DNA of 64,000 nucleotides from Nilaparvata lugens (GCF_014356525.2 NC_052517.1:3354742-3418741); one strand, 5' to 3'; positions 10,524 to 20,969 are shown, counted from the first letter of the stretch. Notes: generated by a model from the sequence alone, not told the origin. A program made the numbers and translations.

Positions 10524-10923
10524 GACCGAGCGAAGTGAGGTCAAAGATTCAAGTCGACGGTTTGGCATTTCTCTTAATGTTTGAATGTTTATGTGTTGCG
10601 CATTTACGGCGAAACGCGGAAATAGATTTTCATAAAATTTGACAGGTATGTTCCTTTTTAAATTGCGCGTCGACGTATATACAAGGTTTTTGGAAATTTT
10701 GCATTTCAAGGATGATATAAAAGGAAAAAGGAGCCTCCTTCATACGCCAATATTAGAGTGAAAATCAGACTATAGAATTATTCATCATAAATCAGCTGAC
10801 AAGTGATTACACAGATGTGTGGAGAAGCCAGTCTATTGCTGTATTTCCATAAGGTCTATAGTTTCAATCAGGTACTTGTGGATGAGAATACTGCGTGAGG
10901 TCTACTGTTCACAGAACTACTAG
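10524..10923 (+). mobile_element. Family A1 element
   Basis: Near full-length at ~400 bp: GACCGAGCGAAGTGAGGTC at the 5' end, CTAG at 10920-10923 followed by T. This copy is a good reference for A1. Confidence 0.88.
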
Positions 10924-11235
10924 TGAGAATTCATGGATTAATCAATAGTTAGAAGCATTCTTACCTTTTGGACAGATTCAGGACCAGTTTTGTTTGGCAT
11001 ACTGTAGTTGACTGATGAACTTCAAAAAACTGAACGAGTAGGTCATCTTAGTTCTGGAATCTCTCTGGAATAAAAAAAAATAAAAGAGGATTTTAATAAA
11101 TTTTATATAAGTGGATTGTTACAATAATCAAAGCACTATTGATTAGGTGCTGACTTTGGAACCTGAATTTTACTATAGAATGGGATGTGAGACATTATAA
11201 TGGAAATTGATGAATTGTTATCCTATACTTTTAAA
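10924..11235. other. Unique spacer
   Basis: No gene or repeat recognised. Confidence 0.5.
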
Positions 11236-12142
11236 CGAGCAACTTCTGTTTATAATATGTTTAGATGTTTGTATTCCACCGGATTTCGAAAACGGCTCTA
11301 GCGATTCTCACGAAATTCAGAACATAGTAGGTTTATAATATAAAGATTCGATTGCACTAGGTCTCATCCCTGGGAAAACTCGCTGAAGAACATGAAAAGG
11401 ATAATTATTATTCATCCTTGGAAAAACAGCTGATAATAATTATTTCGTCGTCTGTTGGTGATTGATTGATTGATTGATTGAGTACTTTATTTATGTAGAT
11501 TACAATATATACTGTCTTATACAGTTATATACAATAGCTTACAATACAGCAAAATTATAGATGAATTTACATGATATAGACTAAGAAAATAATTATTGAA
11601 CTGTATATGATATGAAAACGCAATTTGTAATATAATAACTATAGATAATAATTATATTGTTATGCATCTACATAAATTGGCGGAGCTTTGGACATATCAA
11701 TGTCCATTCTTCGGAAAGAATATTAAAAATATCCTCCCCACTAACTCTCTACCAGATGATGGAAGTGAGTGAGCGAGTTCATGTGTGTGGGACTGTGTCA
11801 AAATTATGACTCAGCTGTTGAATTTTTGTAATCATTCAATCAGGTACTTAGTGCCGGTTGCAATAAAGCCGGGTTATTTTCAATCCTGATTAATTCAGTA
11901 GATCCATCTTTTTGAATTGGTCTTCTCTAATTTGGTTCACGTGAAGTTGATCAGGATTAAAATTTAACCGGATTTTGTGCAACTGGGCTTTTGTGAGGGA
12001 AATTTTTGCATTCCTCTGGGAATTAATCTCAATTTACTGTGATTAGATAGAACATTTCTGTATGAATTTCATTATAATTTCTTCTTTCGTAATAAATTTT
12101 TTATGCTTTTGTACTCCAGAGCGAAGCTCGGTCCCCGATATT
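11236..12142 (+). mobile_element. Family M repeat, copy 1, interrupted by family B
   Basis: Matches 38390-39017. Starts TTTTAAACGAGCAACTTC and ends with the hairpin GAGCGAAGCTCGG then TCCCCGATATTATAG. CTATAATAT in copy 2's left end and ATATTATAG here are inverses, suggesting short terminal inverted repeats. A family L-like segment sits at 11852-11990 in both copies. No transposase seen. Confidence 0.75.
11456..11754 (-). mobile_element. Family B unit with defined ends (filled site)
   Basis: A complete copy inserted in family M. TGAT flanks it on both sides, and the sister M copy at about 38629-38636 (GTTGGTGATGGG) is the empty site. This fixes the unit's start at about TCTGGTAGAGAG and its end in the (AATC)n tail. 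Confidence 0.88.
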
Positions 12143-12174
12143 ATAGTAAAAGTGCATTACGGTATGAATACTAG

Positions 12175-12449
12175 TATAGAGAAACATTAGCGTAAGTAGA
12201 TATCCCATGGTATAGGGCATTTATGTCGCAACTTTTACTGTTATCTCAAGCCGATTACTGCCGATTATTGTAGATTTTTACTGTTTTTACTGGATAAGAG
12301 TGTATGAACGGCACAATATGAGAGACTACCAGCGTCATAAAGCTTCACAGGAAAGAACTACGTGGACTATCAGCTTGAAATAACAGTAAAAGTTGCGACA
12401 TAAACGCCCTATACCATGGGATATCTACTTATGCTATTGTTACTCTATG
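12175..12449. mobile_element. Family D MITE, copy 2
   Basis: TATAGAGAAAC to GTTACTCTATG. No clear target duplication remains. Confidence 0.82.
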
Positions 12450-12499
12450 TTCCTACCTATAAGAATATCTGGCAATGTAAATTTTGAACCAGTAAATTG

Positions 12500-12723
12500 A
12501 TCAATCCATAGTACTATAAAGGAAAGAACTGGCTCATACAGGTAGGGGATAGGAAATTCACGAATGACGCATCATCACGTCTCAACTACTCAACTCATTA
12601 ACTTCACATTTTGCGTAGATTCTTAATTCACCGAGGATGGTTATAGGCCTACTTTAAATTCTTCAAGATTTCAGTTTGTCAAGTTTTTAGTTGGACCCTT
12701 GCGGAGCACGGGTTACTCGCTAG
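12500..12723 (+). mobile_element. Family O repeat with Helitron-like 3' end
   Basis: Shares GGGGATAGGAAATTCACGA and ATCATCACGTCTCAACTACT with 23630 and 25600. Only this copy keeps an end: CCCTTGCGGAGCACGGG, a CCC/GGG hairpin, followed by TTACTCGCTAG before T, which fits a Helitron terminus. The 5' end was not found. Confidence 0.6.
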
Positions 12724-12730
12724 TCCTGTA

Positions 12731-13288
12731 CTAGTAGTTCTGTGAACAGTAGACCTCGCGCTCAGTAAGTTACATTGACCTGTTGTTATGTTCTCTCAAA
12801 AATTAAATATGAATTTAAAATGTCTTGAAAAAATCCTAAATAAACATAGAACTTTCTGTCCTATCGTACCGTGACGTGTCGTCCCGGAATGTGAGTGTGT
12901 GCGCTGTTATCAGGTCTGGCTGCAACTGTCTACAACGTTGATGGAAAGATACATTTTCAAGGTGTTCGATGTTTTTGAACGGATAGTATTATAGTCTACT
13001 AGACAGCTTATTCATGATGAATAATTCTATAGTCTGATTTCTACTCTAACATTGACGTATGAAGGAGGCTCCTTTTTCCTTTTATATTATCCTTGAAATG
13101 CAAAATTCCCAAAAAATCTTGGATATACGTCGACGCGCAATTTAAAAAGGAAAGATAATTTCCCTGTCAAATTTCATGGAAATCTATTACCGCGTTCCGC
13201 AGTAAATGTGCAACATATAAACATTTAAACATTGAGAGAAATGCCAAACCGTCGACTTGAATCTTAGACCTCACTTCGCTCGGTCAAT
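12731..13288 (-). mobile_element. Family A2 element
   Basis: CTAGTAGTTCTGTGAAC at the left end (the element's 3' end) and CTTCGCTCGGTCAAT at the right. Carries the A2 module (CCGTGACGTGTCGTCCCGG). Confidence 0.88.
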
Positions 13289-13454
13289 AAATTTCAGGAA
13301 AGTGGTAGAGTGTTGATGTAGGAAAAAAGAAAATTTCAGAGAACATATGAGCTATAAATAAGTTTGGAAGAACGTGCCAAAAGGTTATACGACTGATTAC
13401 CGGGTTTATTGTACCTTGAAGTGCTTACAACAAGTTTCTACTTTATTAAAGTCG
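13289..13454. other. Short unique spacer
   Basis: Nothing recognised. Confidence 0.5.
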
Positions 13455-14465
13455 AGTGTAGTTTGAGGAGGAGGATGAGGAGTAGGAGGGAGAGGAAGAG
13501 GAGGAACAGGAGGATGTTGAGGAGGAGGGTTGGGTGGAGTACGAGATGGAGGAGGAGGAGGAGGAAGAGAGGAAAAACTGAGAGTAAATGAGAGTTACGA
13601 TAGTTGATTTTGGAGAAAAGTTTGAAGAAGATGAAGAACATTAGAAGGTTGTGGAGGAGGAGGAGGAGGAGGAGGAGAAGGAGGAGGAGGAGGAGGAGGA
13701 GGAGGAGGAAGAGGAGGAGTAAGGGGGAGAGGAGGAGGAGGTGAAGGAGAAGGAGAAGGAGGAAGAGAGGAAAAACTGAGAGAAAATGAAAGTCACGATG
13801 GTTTATTTTGATGACAAGCTAGAAGGAGAACATTGAGAGTTGGTGTAGGAGGAGGAGGGAAATGAGAAGGAGGAGGAGGAGGATGAGGAGGAGCAGGAGG
13901 AGAAGGAGGAGGAAGAGAGGAAAAACGGAGAGTAAATAATGAAAGTCACGATGGTTTATTTTGATGACAAGTTAGAGGGAGAACTGTAAGAGTTGTGGAG
14001 GAGGTGGAGAAGGGGGAGGAGGATGAGGAGGAAAAGGAGAAGGAGGATAAGGAAAAGAAGTAAGAGGAGGAGAATACTTATATTTGGAGGAAGAAGATGA
14101 AGAGGAGTAAGTAAAGGTTAAGAGCTTTGAAAAAAACGAATTGAGAAGAAATAGAGACACTCAAATGTACGGAAAAAACATTGGTCAGGGATGTATAAAT
14201 TATAACAAAATATATGTATAAGAGTTTTATTATAGGCCCTTGGAGAAAATTATGAGAAATGGATGAAGAAGGATGAGGGTGTGGAGTAGAAGTAGAAGTA
14301 GGAGGATGAGGATGAGGAGAAGCTGGAAGTGGAGTAGAAGTAGAAGAAGGAGAAAAAGATGAAGGAGAAGGAGGATGAGCAGGAGTAGAAGAGGGGGAAG
14401 TAGAAGAAGGAGTAGTATAAGAAGGAGAAAAAGGAGAAGGAGAAGGAGAAGAAAAAGGAAAAGGA
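13455..14465. repeat. Purine-rich (GGA/GAA) degenerate minisatellite
   Basis: G/A-rich for about 1 kb. A longer unit with GAGAGGAAAAACTGAGAG and GAAAGTCACGATGGTTTATT recurs at about 13570, 13770 and 13920, roughly 150-200 bp apart, so there is a higher-order repeat inside the simple one. Not coding. Confidence 0.75.
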
Positions 14466-14471
14466 GAAGGA

Positions 14472-14590
14472 GGATGAATTGAATTGAATCGCTGCCTTTA
14501 TTAAAAACCTAGGAGGGCGAAGTTAGGGCGCAGCCGGCCCTCTCTTACACTTAACCCTCCATACAATTCTAAGTTACAACTAAAACAACA
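14472..14590 (-). mobile_element. LINE 3' tail (family P), minus strand
   Basis: Inverse of the 4630-4765 block, with GGAGGGCGAAGTTAGGGCGC and an (AATTG)-type tail, inserted within purine-rich DNA. Confidence 0.7.
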
Positions 14591-14599
14591 TCATAAACA

Positions 14600-14885
14600 A
14601 TAAACTAATGAGGATGTGGAGGAGCAGGAGTAGAAGAAGGAGAAATGGAGAATGAGAAGGAGAAGGAGGAAGAGGAGGAGCAGGAGTAGAAGTAGGAGAA
14701 GTAGAAGAAGCAGAAAAAGGAGAAGGAGAAGGAGGTTGAGGAGGAGCAAGAGTAGAAGGAGTAGAAGGAGGAGAAGGAGGAGAAAAAGGAGAAGGAGGAG
14801 CAGGAGTAGAAGGAGGATAAGGAGGAGACTAAGATTAGAGAGTGGAAGAGAGATTGGTGTGGAGGTGATAGAAAAGAAAAAGAAA
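14600..14885. repeat. Purine-rich (GGA/GTAGAA)n tract
   Basis: Continuation of the minisatellite beyond the LINE tail. Reads as Arg-rich or Leu-rich frames on either strand, not considered genes. Confidence 0.8.
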
Positions 14886-15109
14886 AGAAGTAGACATTTG
14901 CTCACAATATCTATATCTCTCACATGTATTTGCTACATGACTTAATCTCTTTACATACATCTACAATGTTACATACAAGCCATATATCTCTGTATACGTC
15001 GTATGTATCTTTTCCTTGATTACATGTAGTTGTAAATATAAAAATGTCTGACAAAAATAAAGATAACATGTCTCATTACATACAAGCTGTATACCAGTCG
15101 TATATATTT
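14886..15109. other. Unique AT-rich spacer
   Basis: Nothing recognised apart from ACATACAAGC repeated twice. Confidence 0.45.
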
Positions 15110-15450
15110 TAAAAACTACCAAACTCGTCCGAACGATCCCCCAACAAAGAAAGCTATAGATGCTTCTCCATTGCAACAGGATCATACGTCCGTGCACGGC
15201 CGTCTCCGGCCGATAAAGTTTTTGATCCGAATTGAATGGGGATTTTCCGGCTCTATCCGGCCGAAGTCGAGCTGAAACAACATCATCCTAACCTCAAAAT
15301 TGTTCTACAGTCTTGTCTGTTTTTGGTTTTTGAACTTGTTCTGTTTTATAAATCTTTTTTATTATGTTTGTGAGTAAACACACACACAGAAGAATGACTT
15401 TGCCTACTAACTAGCTTGCCACTTCACTTTCTGGCAACCAGCCAACTACT

Positions 15451-15683
15451 CAACTAGACTGACGTAAACGGTTCCAATGGACGACCATATTCGGCCGAAT
15501 TAACGGCCGGCAGATTCATCCGATCCAACGGCCGAACGGATCGGTTGAATACGACAGTTAGGGTAACCGTCCACTGGAGCCGTATTCAACCGATCAGTTC
15601 GGCCGTTGGATCGGATGAATCTGCCGGCCGTTAATTCGGCCGAATATGGTCGTCCATTGGAACCGTTTACGTCAGTCTAGTTG
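15451..15683. repeat. 233-bp near-perfect palindrome
   Basis: Arms of about 100 bp running from CAACTAGACTGACGTAAAC to GTTTACGTCAGTCTAGTTG, with a central loop of about 27 bp near 15557-15583. Rich in CGGCCG. Likely a MITE or foldback nested in family K. TSD not resolved. Confidence 0.82.
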
Positions 15684-15995
15684 CCAATTATTGAATCAAC
15701 CACCAATTATATCATAGCCACCAAAATTTTTCATAAACAATGACTATATTGAGATTTTTAAAACTGAATAAACAAATAATCACTAAATTAGTTATTCATC
15801 ACTCTGATTTCTATTCACAGATCCCAGTGAACATTATGACGATGATATCTTTTGTCTCACATGGAACATGCCTCTGAACCGAACTTATCATCTTTTCATC
15901 TTTTCATTGTCCATAGTGTTACAACTTTATAAAACAGAACAACTTCAAAAAAACAAAAACTAACAAAACTGTGAAGCAATTTTAGGTTAGGAAGA

Positions 15996-16216
15996 CTATA
16001 GTGCGGTCCACGTTATAATGACAGTATTTGATCAACTTTGGTTTTGCTATTCTAGTTTATCATTCGACAAAGCCGGTGGTACTATCCTTTTCTAGGTCCA
16101 CAACGATGCCAATTATGTTTTTGACAGTGTATAAATATAATTAATTAATGCAGAGAATCGGTATCGCTATTCTTCTATCTTTATTCACTGCCATTATAAC
16201 GTGGACCTCACTATAG
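15996..16216. mobile_element. Family C MITE, copy 2
   Basis: CTATAGTGCGGTCCACG to CGTGGACCTCACTATAG, 221 bp, nested in the family K spacer. Close to 31977-32197, which shares the variant GCAGAGAATCGG interior in inverse. Confidence 0.85.
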
Positions 16217-16922
16217 TTGTTGTCCCAGCTCGACTAGAATCAGTTAGCTCGACAAGACTGAAACAATTTTGAGGTTAGGATGATGTTGTCTCAGCTCGAC
16301 TACGGCCGGATAGAGCCGGAAAATCCCATTCAATTCGGATCGAAAAACTTGATCGGCTGTGCATGGACGTATGAACCTGTTGCAATGGACGAGCATCTAT
16401 AGCTTTGTTTGTTGGGGGATCGTTCGGACGAGTTCGGTAGTTTTCGGCCGATGCTAGTTCGGACGAAATCGGTTCCAGTGGACGGCACACCTAACATAGA
16501 TGTTAGATGTAGTCTTATGAGACTGCATCTCATAATATACAGTGAGATTTTCAGCATTGGTTTGAATGGAAAGCATTTATGTTATACATTATTGACCGAG
16601 CGAAGTGAGGTCTAAGATTCAAGTCGACGGTTTGGCATTTCTCTTAATGTTTAAATGTGTTTATATGTTGCGCATTTACTGCGAAACACGGTAATAGATT
16701 TTCATGAAATTGACGGGTATGTTCCTTTTTTAATTGCGCATCGACATATATAAAAGGTTTTTGGAAATTTTGCATTTCAAGGATAATATAAAAGGAAAAA
16801 GGAGCCTCCTTCATACGCCAATATTAGAGTAAAAATCAGACTATAGAATTATTCATCATAAATCAGCTGTCTAGTGGACTATAATACTACCCGTTCAAAA
16901 ACATCGAACATGTTGAAAATGT

Positions 16923-17512
16923 ATGTTTTCGCCACACTGCACAGAAAGCAGCTGTTTTCCAGTCCCTACATAGATCTGAAAGACCTTGTTTGCAGACGAC
17001 GTCAGAAAAGGGTTTCTTTTCCGGTCTAGGCCAGAAAGTTGTCTCTTTCCAGCCGCTCATGGAAGTAGTTAATAAGTCATCGGCTAGATCGGGCGAGTGT
17101 CCACTTTCATCATCAGCTGAAGTCGCCATGATTTCAGTTCCAGTTTCGAATCAAACTAATTCGCTTGGCAATCAGTTTTATCCACTTATTTATTGTTGAT
17201 TAGCGCATTCCGAATTTTCAAAAATGCTTGAAGATGACTGTGGTATTCCAAGTGAAATTTTAAAAGAATCTGAAATCCTGACTGCAAATCTTCTACCACT
17301 AAAATCAAGAGATAGGTACGATAGCTTAACGAGTATTCTTTATTTATTTTGTCAGCAATACCTGTAGTGTGGCGAAAAATATCGTTCGCACCACGGGCAA
17401 AAATGTTTTTCCAGCTCTCAATCTTTTCTTGTCCTCGGCCTACGGCCTCGGACTTGAAAACCGATTTCGAGCTGGAAAAATCTCATTTTCTGCTCTAGGT
17501 GCGAAATATACT
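16923..17512 (+). mobile_element. Family F terminal-hairpin element, copy 2 (different interior)
   Basis: Inserted in a family A2 copy with TAT on both sides. Left end TTTTCGCCACACTGCAC, right end GGTGCGAAATATAC, which are imperfect inverses. The 17365-17512 end folds like the others (TTCGCACC/GGTGCGAA, CCAGCTC/GAGCTGG, apical CCTCGGCCTACGGCCTCGG). Between CCAGCCGCT (17052) and 17367 the interior is unlike copies 1 and 4 and encodes the fragment described next. Best read as an internal-deletion derivative of a larger coding element. Confidence 0.75.
17224..17367 (+). pseudogene. Fragment resembling tyrosine recombinase N-terminal (core-binding) region
   Basis: A 47-residue frame, starting MLEDDCGIPSEILKE, that stops exactly where the terminal hairpin of family F begins. 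Codon texture is unlike the simple repeats around it. Residues 22-46 contain ANLLPLKSRDRYDSL, which resembles the pattern (LLP.KS...Y...Y..F) that I associate with the N-terminal SAM-like domain of tyrosine recombinases of Crypton-type or captured recombinase genes in insects. The catalytic domain (R...HxxR...Y) is absent. The resemblance is from memory and one motif; it could also be another gene's N-terminus. Confidence 0.4.
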
Positions 17513-17710
17513 ATTCCATCACGTTGTAGACAGTTACAGCCAGACCTGATAACAGCGCAGAAAAGACAGCAGGACAGAAAGCTCTATGTTTATTTAGGAT
17601 TTTTTCTAGACATTTTTAATTGATAAATTATTTATTAATTTTTGAGGAAACATAACAACAGGTCAATGTTGCTTATTGAGCGCGAGGTCTACTGTTCACA
17701 GAACTACTAG

Positions 17711-18450
17711 TTTATACTGTCAGTCTATAGTGAATTTCACTGCGGTTATCACAAAATAGCTTATGGGTGTTTTTTCTCCTTTTTTGGCTGAAATCCAAAC
17801 GTAGTTTTCATGACGTGCTTTTATGGCATTTTCTTCATGGTGTTATGGTGCTGGGTGGATTTGAATATGAATGCATTATACTGCTATGTTCCAAATCCCT
17901 AATGTCTGGCGAGATGAATGGCTTTATTATACGGGCGCACATTCTGAACAAGCTTTATCTGTTGTCTTTTTGGGGTTGAGTGTTAGGTTGTGCTTTTTTC
18001 GAAAAAAGATTCACACCCTGAGATGTTGGAGAAGTCATTTATAGGTTGAAAAATCGTTTTCGCCCCACTTGGATGTAATGAGCTGGTTTTCGTGCGTCAT
18101 ATGGAGGCCGAAAATGATTGTTTTCTGACCAGGCCGGTAAAAGTTTTACGGCCCTAGGGCTGTAAAATAACCTTGAAGTCAGCTGATTCTGATTTGATGT
18201 GAACGTGTTTACAAAATGGTTTATGAAACGGAATCAGTTTATGCTTCTAGAAATGAATAAGTATTCTGCAATAAGATACTATCATTTTATTTGGATGAAT
18301 AAAATACAGATAAGATAATTGTATATTATAAACTATTCAAATTCGATTTTCAGAGTAGGATAGAACTTCTAACCTAAACTTCCGAAGTCAACGACAACAA
18401 GCATTGTTGACATTGACATTCAGATTGGCCAAATTTCAAGTGTGCTAAGA
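17711..18450. other. Unrecognised stretch with a 24-bp palindrome
   Basis: No gene seen. At 18152-18175 TTTTACGGCCCTAGGGCTGT and following bases form a palindrome; CGGCCCTAGGG recurs at the end of family F copy 3 (about 18865), so an unlabelled element may run from about 18107 to 18875. Confidence 0.4.
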
Positions 18451-18875
18451 CACAGCTGATCAAAGAACTTTTCATTATTAGTGTTTATTATTCAAGAATC
18501 AAAACATTTATAATAATATCATCTTATTGTCATTTGGAAGAATAAAAAGCATAAACTCAACCTCCCACATAATTGAACATAATCTTTTGGGTTATTTAGA
18601 CAAATCAGAATGAAAAATAAAAATGACAATTTCCTGATATTCAGATTACCTCAGATTTGCTAGAGCTATGACCTTCCACTGTTGCTTTTGGAAGTTCTTA
18701 ATGAACAATTATTCTCATATATATATATTGTATATTTTTCTGTGTGGCGAAAAATAGCGTTCGCAACACGGGTAAAAATGTTTCTCCGGCTCTCAATCTT
18801 TTCTAGTCCTCGGCCTACGGCCTCGGACTTGAAAACCGATTTCGAGCCGGAAAAGTCTCATTTTCGGCCCTAGGG
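18451..18875 (+). mobile_element. Family F element, copy 3, 5' truncated
   Basis: Starts inside the element at ACAGCTGATCAAAGAAC and keeps the full terminal hairpin at 18738-18860. Its last bases are CGGCCCTAGGG and differ from the TCTGCTCTAGG of other copies. Confidence 0.7.
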
Positions 18876-19073
18876 TTCCAGTTCGTCGAGTACCCATTTT
18901 GACCATTTATTGAGACCAACCTCAACAAATGGATTTTGAGTCAATTATAGAGAAGGCATTCATTTTTTACTCAATAATGATAGAAACATAATTATAATTA
19001 TGATATGATTAGGAATTGAAAAACAAGCCTTACCTTGTTCTTTTATCTTTGCCCTTCCTAAATTTTGATTCAA
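18876..19073. other. Unique AT-rich spacer
   Basis: Nothing recognised. Confidence 0.5.
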
Positions 19074-19525
19074 CCTTCCGGCAGTCCCGCTGTTGTAAAA
19101 AGTACAACAGTGTCAGTTTTTTTGCTGCACAAAACTATTGAATGGGGTGGTGTCAGTGAATGAGTCACCTATGCATTCCAAAACTTTCTCCCCATCACTC
19201 CACTGAGTTGCAGTATCAACCGAGCAATGGTTCAGTCTTTAGGTGCCATTTAGTCGCCACAGTGCATAACATAGGGAAAGACTGTATACGGCGACTGTAA
19301 ACGAACCAATAACACAGAATTGATGGCTTTGCTTGGTGTACCTTATTGGGCTATGAAATGGTAATCATCCAAATGTTCATAGGCGTAAAATAATCCATCA
19401 ATCCATACAATTAATTAATATGTTTTAACAGTAAACAGAGTACATAACACTTGGAAAATTGAATGTTGTACAAAATACAACACGCGACTGCTCGTGTGAT
19501 TGAGTAGGGCGCGACTACCGGAAGG
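19074..19525. mobile_element. piggyBac-like MITE
   Basis: Terminal inverted repeats CCTTCCGGCAGTCCCGC and GCGCGACTACCGGAAGG. Right flank TTAA (19526-19529), left flank TCAA (one change from TTAA), the piggyBac target site. Each end has a subterminal hairpin, GTTGTAAAAAGTACAAC on the left and GTTGTACAAAATACAAC on the right. 452 bp, no transposase. Confidence 0.78.
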
Positions 19526-19544
19526 TTAAAACTAGATAGCATAC

Positions 19545-19588
19545 CAATGTTAATCAAATACTGCCATTATAACGTGGACATCACAATG
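19545..19588. mobile_element. Family C MITE right-end fragment
   Basis: ATACTGCCATTATAACGTGG then ACATCAC. Confidence 0.7.
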
Positions 19589-19691
19589 CGATCGCATATC
19601 AAGAGCTGACATGACACATCATTGGAAACTTAATTTTGAAAAATATATAAAAAATGGTTATCTTTAATTGTATGTCACCTCTTCTCTCACA

Positions 19692-19988
19692 TTTTGGTAG
19701 AGAGTTAGTGGGGAGGATATTTTTAATATTCTTTCCGAAGAATGGACATTGATATGTCCAAAGCTCCGCCAATTTATGTAGATGCATAACAATATAATTA
19801 TTATCTATAGTTATTATATTACAAATTGCTTTTTCATATCATATACAGTTCAATAATTATTTTCTTAGTCTATATTATGTAAATTCATCTATAATTTTGC
19901 TGTATTGTAAGCTATTGTATATAAGTGTATAAGCCAGTATATATTGTAATCTACATGAATAAAGTACTCAATCAATTAATCAATCATC
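19692..19988 (+). mobile_element. Family B unit, full length
   Basis: Starts TTTTGGTAGAGAGTTAGTGG and ends in AATAAAGTACTCAATCAATT. Good reference copy. Confidence 0.88.
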
Positions 19989-20340
19989 ACCTTCCCCATT
20001 ATCCACGCACAAGCCTAGAGCGCATGTAGGCATCACCCTTAACGAAACGAAAATTCAAGGATAGATAAAATAGGTGAGACTTTATAAGCTGAATATTTTT
20101 ATAGGATCACGCATTGTCCTCAATGAGACTTTTTCTGGAATACAAGAAATTTTTACCAATATATTGAACTATGAACGATGGATAAAATTGATATTGCCTT
20201 GACTTTATAACGTGAATTTTTCTACAGAGTCACGTATTTTCACTATTTAACCCTTTTCTAAAATTTCTTCCAGTATATTGAACTTGATATCAATACATCC
20301 TTAATATTGAGATAATCTGTACACTTCACACACCCTTTAG

Positions 20341-20460
20341 GCAATTGGAACACTCGCTTAGCAGGCAATTTGAAAGTTTGTCGGCCATATCGGAAGTGAC
20401 GGCCAAATTGAAATCGAGCAATTCCAATCTGCGGGATTTGGTGGAAATCTTCAGAGTGGG
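20341..20460 (+). other. Candidate orphan exon, coiled-coil-like
   Basis: A 120-bp segment with codon texture clearly different from its surroundings. It follows a plausible acceptor (CACACACCCTTTAG at 20327-20340). The frame reads QLEHSLSRQFESLSAISEV, then TAKLKSSNSNLRDLVEIFRV, a heptad-like pattern of Leu/Ile. A weak donor (AGAGTGGGAAG) lies near 20455. No family was recognised; the final LxxLVxxFRV stretch only superficially resembles coiled-coil signalling proteins. May be an exon of a long-intron gene or a decayed fragment. Confidence 0.35.
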
Positions 20461-20539
20461 AAGTTTGCAGTTGGCTTGTTTCACACACATTCGGCTAATT
20501 ACTTTTGCTCTTGGAGGGTCTAGCACGTGGGGCTCAATT

Positions 20540-20735
20540 ATTGGGTTGTTTCTCTCTCTCTCACACACACACTCTCTCTATCACTCTCTCTCTTTCTCTT
20601 CCTCTCTCTACATCTATGTTTATCTATGATTCTCTCACTCATTCTCACTCTATCTCTTCGAGTTTCTCTCTTCCACATTTTTTATTGAGATCAAATTCCA
20701 AATCTTCTCACTCACTCACTCACTCTCTCTCTCTC
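20540..20735. repeat. (TC)n/(CTCA)n-rich tract
   Basis: Degenerate dinucleotide and tetranucleotide repeats immediately upstream of the LINE fragment. Confidence 0.8.
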
Positions 20736-20969
20736 AAATTTGTCTCTGAAGGTAGGAGGATAGATGCTTCACATACTATAACCGGAGAAAGTACTTTAAG
20801 GATACCCAATCATCGAACTACTATTTTCACAAAATCCTTCTTAGTCAGTGCCTGTCGTGCATGGAATGCACTTCCTGTTTCTATCAGGTCCATCGAGAGC
20901 CGAGCGAGCTTCATCCTAACTTTAAAAAAACATCTTTTGGAACAAATAACTGAAACTGTCCGGCCCTAG
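20736..20969 (+). pseudogene. LINE ORF2 C-terminal fragment
   Basis: Last ~75 codons of a non-LTR retrotransposon polyprotein, running to a TAG at 20967-20969. The pattern NHRTTIFTKSFLVSACRAWN then ALPVSIRSIESRASF is the familiar C-terminal tail after the reverse transcriptase in Jockey/CR1-like elements (F..SF...A...WN.LP..IR...S...F...L). The reverse transcriptase itself is missing; upstream is microsatellite. The 3' UTR and family B sequence follow directly, so this fragment identifies the LINE that family B belongs to. Confidence 0.72.

Larger units (their letters stand above)
15110..16455. repeat. Family K large inverted repeat
   Basis: About 190 bp at 15114-15305 reappears inverted at about 16262-16450: both hold CGAACGATCCCCCAAC or its inverse, CCGGCTCTATCCGGCC and AACATCATCCTAACCTC. 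The arms are GC-richer than the surroundings. The ~950 bp between contains a separate palindrome and a family C MITE. Could be a foldback transposon or two facing copies. Confidence 0.7.
16591..17710 (+). mobile_element. Family A2 element interrupted by family F
   Basis: 5' ATTGACCGAGCGAAGTGAGG at 16591, 3' CTAG at 17707-17710 followed by T. The A2 module is split at about 16921 and resumes at 17513 (TTCCATCACGTTGTAGACAG). Without the insert it is about 530 bp, the usual A2 size. Confidence 0.85.

Noticed and set aside
20505..20969. 154-codon frame as a single gene
   Set aside because: The first half is TC-repeat; only the last ~75 codons are meaningful and they are a LINE tail.
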